Assembly: GCA_023386395.1 (NCBI GenBank)
Contig: JAEWJV010000340.1
Location: 1 to 6,586 of the forward strand
DNA: 6,586 nucleotides
Reading direction: 5' to 3'
DNA from: Bacteroidota bacterium
GTDB lineage: Bacteria > Bacteroidota > Bacteroidia > Chitinophagales > Chitinophagaceae
Below are positions 1 through 5,110 of this stretch, piece after piece. Position numbers and translations under genes: made by a program. Positions within the stretch are counted from its first letter, which is position 1, and the number at the start of each line of letters is the position of its first letter. The notes beneath the pieces are model-generated. The model searched no databases, had not been told where the DNA came from, and worked only from the letters and a program-made list of their open reading frames with translations.

Positions 1-582
1 CCACAAAGTATAAGACACCACTTTTTTGCCATTGAGCCAATGTTCTACATTACCATTTTTTACAATAATTTTTGTTGTATTCCATTCGCCGGGTTTATTG
101 GCGGCTTTAATGGAAGGTGGCTGCATGGCATAATTGGCGCCGGTTTTTTGCCATTCTTCTATTTTTTCAGGAAAGTTATCATCATCTATTAACTGGTATT
201 CAGGGCCGCTTAAAAATGTTTGGTCATAATCCTCTGTTACAAGATACAGGATACCGCTGTTGCCCTGGGGAGATATTTTCCAGTCGATGCTCAGCTCAAA
301 GTTTTTGTAAGCGCCATCAGTTATCAGGTCAGCATTACCGTTATCTGCTGTAAAACTGCAGAGCATGCCATCCTGGGCTTTCCAGCCGCCTGGTTTATTT
401 TTAAATGTTCTCCACCCGGTTAGTGTTTGGCCATCAAAAAGCGACTGCCATCCGTCAGCCTTTTCCTGCGGGGTTAATTCATTAACTGCTGTATCTTTTT
501 GCACGAATAATGTATTGGCTTTAGACTGTGTAAAAACCAGGCCGGAAAAAAGGCCAATGATTAATAAGGAGAGTTTTTTCAT
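1..582 (-). CDS. Secreted DUF1080 (3-keto-disaccharide hydrolase-like) protein, C-terminus beyond window edge
   Basis: The frame reads from an ATG at 582 to the left edge without a stop, giving 194 residues. Residues 1-22 look like a Sec signal peptide: a KK pair, then a hydrophobic stretch ending near SKA, with no lipobox Cys. The mature part opens with the typical family start: LTPQEKADGW leads into LFDG (48-51) and GW (56-57). GNSGI (107-111) and GPEYQLIDD (126-134) follow, and both are hallmarks of the DUF1080 beta-sandwich fold. Family members are usually about 250-280 residues, so roughly the last quarter is missing here. The Pfam family is named for hydrolysis of 3-keto-disaccharides; an exported glycoside-processing role is inferred and the substrate is unknown. 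It follows the frameshifted lipoprotein gene on the same strand after 88 bases, so co-transcription is possible. No Shine-Dalgarno is visible; the sequence before the ATG is AT-rich, as is usual in Bacteroidota. Confidence 0.88.
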   Translation of the reverse strand, partial: MKKLSLLIIGLFSGLVFTQSKANTLFVQKDTAVNELTPQEKADGWQSLFDGQTLTGWRTFKNKPGGWKAQDGMLCSFTADNGNADLITDGAYKNFELSIDWKISPQGNSGILYLVTEDYDQTFLSGPEYQLIDDDNFPEKIEEWQKTGANYAMQPPSIKAANKPGEWNTTKIIVKNGNVEHWLNGKKVVSYTLW

Positions 583-670
583 GTTGAATGTTTAAATAAT
601 AATAACGCCAGGCCTAAAAATAGTGATAAGAAGCAATAATAAAGAGCTTAGCAACCATTTCTTTTACCAG

Positions 671-901
671 CTAATGGCGGGCATACCATAAACTTGCATA
701 GGGATCGCTAAACAAAAATTGCTGAAAACGGCTTGAAAGTGAATCCTGGCCTTCATCATTGGCATGCAAGCCATCGCTGCTTAAAGTCCTTCTCCAGTAA
801 AAGCCATCGGTTTTGCGGGGAAGCGAATCGGCCCATTGATAAAACCCCCAGGTAATCATGGGTGCTAATGGTTTTTCTCCGGTATAATTCAGGCTATCTT
901 T
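671..901 (-). pseudogene. Out-of-frame C-terminal part of the SGNH-hydrolase-like lipoprotein gene
   Basis: This is the continuation, in the -1 frame, of the lipoprotein gene that stops at 889. If translation shifted by -1 at the AAA covering 899-901, the protein would continue KDSLNYTGEKPLAP and run 75 more residues to a TAG at 671, for a total of about 341 residues. The tail has the features expected at the end of this family: an APMITWGFYQWAD stretch, then SSDGLH (Asp codon 773-775, His codon 764-766), which resembles SGNH block V with its catalytic Asp and His, and an end near DPYASLWY. The fragment has its own ATG at 859, but no ribosome-binding signal was seen and it would make only 62 residues, so independent function is doubtful. 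It could be a true inactivating mutation, a sequencing error in a short A run, or, less likely, programmed frameshifting. Confidence 0.75.
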
Positions 902-1695
902 CCGTTAATCTGGTCTTCAATAGCCCATTTGCATGCCCATCCAAAATAATAGGGTGAGGGCTCCGTATTCCAGGCAGGGCCAATGTTAAACGTTCTCGGC
1001 CTGCCTAAAACATATAAAACTTTTAAGTTTGGGAAAACTGCTTTCATGGTGCGCATGCAGGTTTCAATTTTAAGTTTGATAAGATCAGGCCTTTCAGGGA
1101 ATGTTCTCGCTGTTACGCTGTCGTCAGTTTCCAGATACACTACCTGTACCTGGTTAGGAGTTGAATTGTGCAACTTAATTATATCCAGCACATGCGTCCA
1201 ATAGTCTGATGTGCTGTCGGCAATAATAAAAAGCGGTGCCCGGCCTGCAGGTTGATTGCCATTCATCATCTTAAGTCTCGGATTTACAGCAGGGTTATCT
1301 TTTGTTTTATCAATAAGCGCTGTCATATTTTTGCCACCGGTGCTTGCACCCAGTGAAATAAATACAATATAACCATCGCTGGAAGGATTGCCGTTTTCAT
1401 CCCTGGGAACGATAGCTTTACTGGCTTCCAGCAAATCCTGCGCATACTGCCCGAAAGGTTCATTCAAACCGTTAGGATATAATCCTCCCACATAACCCAT
1501 ATACAGGTTTTTACCAAGATCGTTTAAAGGGATGGATGAAGCTGTATCGTATGCCATGCCGGGGATTGTATCAGATGGCACACCAGATGTGTCTTCGCCG
1601 CCGGGCTGGTTATCATCAATTATCCGGGGCTGGTAATTTTTGTTGCAGTTTATAAATAGCAATAATACAATGAGTGCGGATAATATTGCTTTCAT
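889..1695 (-). CDS. SGNH-hydrolase-like lipoprotein, truncated by a frameshift
   Basis: The ATG at 1695 opens a 268-residue frame that ends at TGA 889-891. Residues 1-16 are a hydrophobic signal followed by Cys17 (LFIN-C), a loose but plausible Bacteroidota lipobox, and then a low-complexity D/P/G/S/T linker to about residue 55. The globular part matches what I recall of a family of hypothetical SGNH-like proteins in Bacteroidota and Planctomycetota: GGLYPNG (70-76), YIVFISLGASTGG (109-121; Ser118 is the candidate nucleophile), an NGNQPAGRA segment, PNQVQVVYLE, FPNLKVLYVLGR and KWAIEDQING near the stop. The matching end of the domain, including the probable Asp-His pair, lies in the -1 frame (671-901). 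The frame-0 product would therefore lack part of the active site. The gene begins 56 bases after rnc on the same strand and may be read from the same transcript. The substrate is unknown; carbohydrate-ester hydrolysis is only a family-based guess. Confidence 0.8.
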   Translation of the reverse strand: MKAILSALIVLLLFINCNKNYQPRIIDDNQPGGEDTSGVPSDTIPGMAYDTASSIPLNDLGKNLYMGYVGGLYPNGLNEPFGQYAQDLLEASKAIVPRDENGNPSSDGYIVFISLGASTGGKNMTALIDKTKDNPAVNPRLKMMNGNQPAGRAPLFIIADSTSDYWTHVLDIIKLHNSTPNQVQVVYLETDDSVTARTFPERPDLIKLKIETCMRTMKAVFPNLKVLYVLGRPRTFNIGPAWNTEPSPYYFGWACKWAIEDQINGKIA

Positions 1696-1751
1696 AGAGG
1701 ATTTTTTGATTAAAACGAAGGCTGAAGATATGAAAAGAGCAGGAATATGCC

Positions 1752-2453
1752 TTACAGTCCAAGCTTCTCTATTGCTGCCTGAGCTGCCAACTGGCTGGCG
1801 TCTTTTTTATTATAACCTTTTCCCTGGGAAAGAGCATTACCGTCCAGCACCACGGCAATGGTAAAAACACGCCTGTTGCCATCCAGTTTTTCATGTATAG
1901 TTTCAAACTCCAGTTTTTTGCCGTTTTTGCTGGCCCAGCCAATGAGCTTATTTTTAAGATTGATATCTATTTGCTCAAGGTCTTCTATAAAAACATAAGG
2001 CAAAATAATCTGGCGTATAATCCAGCGCTGGGTTTTTTTATAGCCTTTATCTAAATAAACTGCTCCCACAAGCGCTTCGAGCGTGTTGCCAAAAATCTGG
2101 CTTCCTTTAAGAAAATTGTCGAATTTATTATAAAGGGTAAGTTTTTTTATACCCATCTTAAGCGCGATATCATTCAACTGCTGCCGGTTAACCATCTTAC
2201 TCCTCATTTCAGTAAGAAAGCCTTCGCCCTTATAAGGATAACGTTTAAAGAGATAGTCTGCAACAACCGCGCTTAAAACAGCGTCGCCTAAAAATTCAAG
2301 CCTTTCGTTGTTTTCATCGGCATTTTCCTTTACTGAACGGTGGCTTAATGCCGTGTAGTATAAAAAGTAATTACCGGGCTTTATGCCAAGCACGTTTTTA
2401 AGCTGCTTTTCAAGGCGGCTTGTTTTGCTTGATTTAAACAAATATTGTATCAA
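1752..2453 (-). CDS. rnc: Ribonuclease III
   Basis: This is a 233-residue endoribonuclease that cuts double-stranded RNA, chiefly rRNA precursors, as an Mg-dependent homodimer in the cytoplasm. The RNase III signature NERLEFLGDA is at 49-58, giving acidic residues Glu50, Glu53 and Asp57 (E. coli Glu38, Glu41, Asp45). The second metal-binding segment, GNTLEALVGAVYLDKGY (122-138), has the essential Glu126 (E. coli Glu117) but Asn123 where E. coli has Asp114. A dsRNA-binding domain fills about 163-233 and ends in GKGYNKKDASQLAAQAAIEKL. The start is TTG at 2453: the fabF stop lies one codon upstream in the same frame, no ATG occurs until residue 83, and starting here gives the usual N-terminus (IQYLFKSS) before the catalytic domain. 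The other TTG, at codon 5, cannot be excluded. With three bases between fabF and rnc, translational coupling is likely. Confidence 0.96.
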   Translation of the reverse strand: MIQYLFKSSKTSRLEKQLKNVLGIKPGNYFLYYTALSHRSVKENADENNERLEFLGDAVLSAVVADYLFKRYPYKGEGFLTEMRSKMVNRQQLNDIALKMGIKKLTLYNKFDNFLKGSQIFGNTLEALVGAVYLDKGYKKTQRWIIRQIILPYVFIEDLEQIDINLKNKLIGWASKNGKKLEFETIHEKLDGNRRVFTIAVVLDGNALSQGKGYNKKDASQLAAQAAIEKLGL

Positions 2454-2456
2454 ATA

Positions 2457-3713
2457 TTACGGTATATATTCTTTAAAAACAACACAGGCATTATGGCCTC
2501 CAAAGCCAAAATTATTACTTAAGGCCGCCTTTATTTTTCTGCGTTGCGGCTTGTTAAAAGTAAAATTTATATTGGTATCAAATTCAGGGTCGTCAGTAAA
2601 ATGATTTATGGTGGGCGGTACGATACTTTCGTTTATGCTTTTTATGCAGGCAATGGCTTCGAGGGCGCCGGCTGCGCCAAGGCAATGCCCTGTCATAGAT
2701 TTTGTTGAGCTGATGTTGATGCTTTTGATATGTTCTCCAAAAACATTTTGTATGGCCTTTACTTCAGCAAGATCGCCCAGCGGCGTAGATGTGCCATGTG
2801 TATTCACATAATCGATATCAGAAGGCGACATATCAGCATCATCCAATGTAGATATCATTACTTTTTTTGCACCTAAACCTTCAGGGTGCGGTGCGGTAAT
2901 GTGATAGGCATCTGCAGAAGCGCCGCCTCCGGCTAATTCCGCATAAATTTTGGCGCCTCTTTTCAAGGCATGGTCCAGGCGTTCAAGCACGAGGATGCCT
3001 GCGCCTTCTCCCATTACAAAGCCATTCCTGTCTTTATCATAGGGCCGGCTTGCGGTTTTAGGATCATCGTTTCTTTCGCTGAGTGCTTTCATAGAGCTAA
3101 AGCCGCCCAAGGCTGCTTCGCAAACACCCATTTCTGAACCGCCGCATAGGATAAAATCAGCTTTATTCAGCCGTAAATGATATAAACCCTCAACCATGGC
3201 GTTATTGCTAGACGCGCAGGCACTCACTACGGCAAAATTTGGCCCGCGCAAATTGTATCTTATGGATATATGGCCTGCGCCTATATCACAGATTATCTTA
3301 GGGATAAAGAAAGGAGAGAACCTCGGCGTTCTGTCATTGGTACCATAATTTATACATTCTTCCTGGAAACTAAGGAATCCGCCAATGCCACTACTGAAAA
3401 TAACACCGCCGCGGTCCGGATCGTAATTTTCTGTTTCAAGGCCGGCATCAGCCATTGCTTCGTCTGCGGCGGCTATGGCAAGCTGTGCGTAAGGATCTAA
3501 TTTGCGGGCTTCTTTTTTGTCGATATAATTCAGCGGATCAAAATTCTTAACCTGGCAGGCAAACTGCGTTTTGAATTTTGAAGTATCAAAAGTATTAATA
3601 TAATCAGCGCCTGAAACACCATTTATGAGACCTTGCCAATATTCATTAACATTATTGCCAATTGAAGTTAAGGCGCCCATTCCGGTTATTACAATCCTAT
3701 CGTATTTTGGCAT
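2457..3713 (-). CDS. fabF: Beta-ketoacyl-[acyl-carrier-protein] synthase II
   Basis: This 418-residue cytoplasmic condensing enzyme extends acyl-ACP by two carbons using malonyl-ACP in type II fatty acid synthesis. The thiolase-fold catalytic triad is complete: Cys166 in SACASS, His306 in NTHGTSTPLGD and His343 in KSMTGHCLGAAG. All three lie exactly three positions beyond E. coli FabF Cys163, His303 and His340. Other typical blocks are VITGMGALTSIG (8-19), ASRPYDKDRNGFVMGEGAG (221-239) and NNFGFGGHNA near the C-terminus. Length and triad spacing fit FabF, and the Cys-His-His triad rules out the FabH type. The ATG at 3713 places the conserved N-terminal strand directly after the start. It lies 78 bases downstream of acpP, its partner protein, across a terminator-like hairpin, and ends just before rnc; this order is common in bacteria. 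No strong Shine-Dalgarno is seen before the ATG (the sequence is CCCCTCTAACAA). Confidence 0.97.
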   Translation of the reverse strand: MPKYDRIVITGMGALTSIGNNVNEYWQGLINGVSGADYINTFDTSKFKTQFACQVKNFDPLNYIDKKEARKLDPYAQLAIAAADEAMADAGLETENYDPDRGGVIFSSGIGGFLSFQEECINYGTNDRTPRFSPFFIPKIICDIGAGHISIRYNLRGPNFAVVSACASSNNAMVEGLYHLRLNKADFILCGGSEMGVCEAALGGFSSMKALSERNDDPKTASRPYDKDRNGFVMGEGAGILVLERLDHALKRGAKIYAELAGGGASADAYHITAPHPEGLGAKKVMISTLDDADMSPSDIDYVNTHGTSTPLGDLAEVKAIQNVFGEHIKSINISSTKSMTGHCLGAAGALEAIACIKSINESIVPPTINHFTDDPEFDTNINFTFNKPQRRKIKAALSNNFGFGGHNACVVFKEYIP

Positions 3714-3725
3714 TTGTTAGAGGGG

Positions 3726-3780
3726 TAAAACTAAAAATTCGCCTGTTATGCAAACACATAACAGGCGCATTAAATTTAGT
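3726..3780 (-). terminator. Intrinsic terminator or attenuator hairpin between acpP and fabF
   Basis: A perfect 11-bp inverted repeat (CGCCTGTTATG at 3740-3750 and CATAACAGGCG at 3757-3767) encloses a 6-base loop. In the minus-strand transcript the stem is followed by AAUUUUUAGUUUU, a U-rich run. Outer ACTAAA/TTTAGT bases can extend the stem. The hairpin starts shortly after the acpP stop, where a terminator would sit. Because fabF follows with no other obvious promoter, partial read-through is the likely arrangement, leaving more acpP than fabF message. The pairing is seen directly; the termination efficiency is inferred. Confidence 0.8.
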
Positions 3781-3791
3781 AACGAGTAAAA

Positions 3792-4028
3792 TTATTTTGC
3801 GTGTTCTTCCAGGTAAGTTACAGCCTGGCCAACAGTTGTAATTGTCTCTGCCTGCTCATCAGGAATGGAAATATTGAATTCTTTTTCAAATTCCATAATT
3901 AACTCAACTGTATCAAGAGAGTCTGCTCCAAGATCATTCGTAAATGAAGCTTCATTAGTTACTTCAGCTTCTTCAACTCCTAATTTATCTACTATAATCT
4001 TTTTAACTCTGGTAGCGATGTCTGACAT
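3792..4028 (-). CDS. acpP: Acyl carrier protein
   Basis: This 78-residue acidic, cytoplasmic carrier protein holds fatty acyl intermediates as thioesters on a 4'-phosphopantetheine arm. The attachment site is Ser37 in [16 protein letters not shown], the classic DSL motif at the start of helix II. Length and the four-helix pattern ([17 protein letters not shown] first, [13 protein letters not shown] last) match bacterial AcpP. ATG at 4028 is chosen because it yields the conserved MSDIA N-terminus. It is the first gene of the minus-strand block and lies 78 bases upstream of fabF, whose enzyme uses it directly. A Bacteroidota-type -7 box lies 23-30 bases before the ATG, and the short leader (CCCCGTAACAAAACTTTTTAAA) has no Shine-Dalgarno, as expected for the phylum. 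Confidence 0.98.
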   Translation of the reverse strand: MSDIATRVKKIIVDKLGVEEAEVTNEASFTNDLGADSLDTVELIMEFEKEFNISIPDEQAETITTVGQAVTYLEEHAK

Positions 4029-4189
4029 TTTAAAAAGTTTTGTTACGGGGCAAAAATATAATTTTTACCTAAAAATAAATTTTTTCGATAATTTTTGTTT
4101 TAGTTTTATTTCAACATCTTTTTGCTGCCGTTTATACCGGGTTATAAAATTAAATTTTGTTATAACTTTCTTTCTTAAACAAAAAGTGT
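4029..4189. other. Divergent intergenic region between acpP and the acetyltransferase gene
   Basis: These 161 very AT-rich bases should hold promoters for both directions. For acpP there is a matching -7 box at 4051-4058. For the plus-strand acetyltransferase the nearest candidate is TAAATTTTG at 4151-4159, one base longer than the TAnnTTTG pattern, with a TTTG at 4121-4124 that is about 26 bases away and thus outside the usual spacing. I see no RNA gene, repeat or clear operator here. Confidence 0.45.
4051..4058 (-). promoter_or_regulatory. acpP: Candidate -7 promoter element for acpP
   Basis: On the minus strand this reads TATTTTTG, a full match to the Bacteroidota sigma-factor -7 consensus TAnnTTTG. 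It leaves a short 5' leader of about 15-20 bases before the acpP ATG. No good -33 TTTG was found 19-21 bases upstream, where the sequence is A/T-rich. The local base composition makes chance matches fairly likely, so position and neighbour are the main support. Confidence 0.5.
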
Positions 4190-4618
4190 ATGGCTATAAA
4201 AGTGATTGACTATGGGTCTGACGATTATAAACAAATGATCGCATTGAGACAATTACTTTTACGTAAGCCACTTGGCCTCAATTTTAGCGATGATGAGCTG
4301 GCTGAAGAAGAAAGCGATATTTTAATAGGATGTTTTGATGAAGATAAACTTGAAGGCTGCTGCCTTCTCACGGAAAGTGCGCCAACCGTTTTACGCCTGC
4401 GCCAGATGGCTGTGATCTCGGGATTGCAAGGAAAAGGCGTAGGCCGGGCTATTTTGCAGTTTGCTGAAAATATAGCGCGGGACAGGGGTTATAAAAAGAT
4501 GGTTATGCATGCCCGTAAAACTGCCACGGGTTTTTATGAAAAACTTGGGTATGCAATTATGAGCGAGGAATTTATTGAAGTGTCAATACCGCATTATTTG
4601 ATGGAAAAAGACCTATGA
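4190..4618 (+). CDS. GNAT-family N-acetyltransferase
   Basis: This 142-residue protein should transfer an acetyl group from acetyl-CoA to an unidentified amine. The acetyl-CoA-binding motif A is clear: RLRQMAVISGLQGKGVGRAIL (about 69-89), whose QGKGVG matches the Q/R-x-x-G-x-G/A loop that binds the pyrophosphate. It is followed by the helix ending in ARDRGY. Motif B follows with ATGFYEKLGY, and the EEFIEVSIPHYLMEK ending is seen in many small single-domain GNATs. The N-terminal part (GSDDYKQMIALRQLLLRKPLGL) would form the substrate side. ATG at 4190 fits the usual length; the sequence before it (AAACAAAAAGTGT) is A-rich with no Shine-Dalgarno. The gene is divergent from acpP and its stop overlaps the stop of the convergent membrane-protein gene. 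Substrate specificity cannot be read from the sequence. Confidence 0.92.
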   Translation: MAIKVIDYGSDDYKQMIALRQLLLRKPLGLNFSDDELAEEESDILIGCFDEDKLEGCCLLTESAPTVLRLRQMAVISGLQGKGVGRAILQFAENIARDRGYKKMVMHARKTATGFYEKLGYAIMSEEFIEVSIPHYLMEKDL

Positions 4619-5095
4619 TTTTCCTTTCCTGATATTATCCTGCAGCAGCGTTCTCACGCCGGATGTTTCATCGCTCCCAAGATCATTCTTCGGAACAAGG
4701 AAAAAGGATTTTGGCGAAAAATAAAGATGAAAAAAATAAGGCGTTTCAAAATAATTGCTGAACCTGTTCCATTCCCATTCCACTCTTCCTTTGTTATTTT
4801 CCAGGGCTATATAGGAGGGCTGAAAGTAAATAGTGAAGCTTTCTTTGAAAGTAAGCGAACGTTTATATACAATGGCCGGCATTAAAAACCAGAAAGAAAT
4901 GAGAAAGAAAAACCAAATAAAAGCGCCCAGTAAAAATGGCTGTGGATGTATTTTTCCCGAAAAATATAATACGCCGGAAATGATGTCGAACAGAATAATA
5001 ACAATGAACAATAACTTTATTTCCCGCTGTGCAATAAAATGGTAGCGCAATGCCTGGAGCACTTTCTTTTTGTTATAGGAAAAACTAAAACGCAT
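4613..5095 (-). CDS. YcxB-like two-helix membrane protein
   Basis: This 160-residue protein is predicted to sit in the inner membrane. After a basic N-terminus (residues 1-26, with KKK and an LRYHF segment) there are two hydrophobic helices, about 27-46 (LLFIVIILFDIISGVLYF) and 54-76 (LLGAFIWFFFLISFWFLMPA). A soluble C-terminal part follows with IALENNKGRVEWEWNRFSNYFE and FFLVPKNDL. The pattern of two helices, a W-x-x-F-x-x-Y/E segment and a final strand with a PK turn is that of YcxB-like proteins (PF14317), whose function is unknown. ATG at 5095 lies 15 bases after the stop of the outer-membrane barrel gene on the same strand, so the two are probably co-transcribed. Its own stop overlaps the acetyltransferase stop by six bases. 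The family assignment comes from the overall pattern and is moderately sure. Confidence 0.72.
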   Translation of the reverse strand: MRFSFSYNKKKVLQALRYHFIAQREIKLLFIVIILFDIISGVLYFSGKIHPQPFLLGAFIWFFFLISFWFLMPAIVYKRSLTFKESFTIYFQPSYIALENNKGRVEWEWNRFSNYFETPYFFHLYFSPKSFFLVPKNDLGSDETSGVRTLLQDNIRKGKS

Positions 5096-5110
5096 TAGCT
5101 GTAACGATTA

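Noticed and set aside
583..670. A TATTTTTA sequence on the minus strand as a promoter for the DUF1080 gene
   Set aside because: It differs from TAnnTTTG at the last base, has no TTTG at the right distance, and such AT-rich matches are common here.
3270..3500. A 76-codon plus-strand open frame opposite fabF
   Set aside because: It is fully antisense to a conserved fabF reading frame and shows no recognisable domain.
3865..4209. A 114-codon plus-strand open frame opposite acpP
   Set aside because: It lies antisense to the clear acpP gene, runs over the promoter region and into the start of the acetyltransferase gene, and has a Ser/Asn-rich composition typical of a reverse-strand shadow.
4603..4624. 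GGAAAA/TTTTCC inverted repeat as a bidirectional terminator for the convergent genes
   Set aside because: The stem is only six mostly A-T pairs with a ten-base loop and no good U-run, so it is too weak to call.
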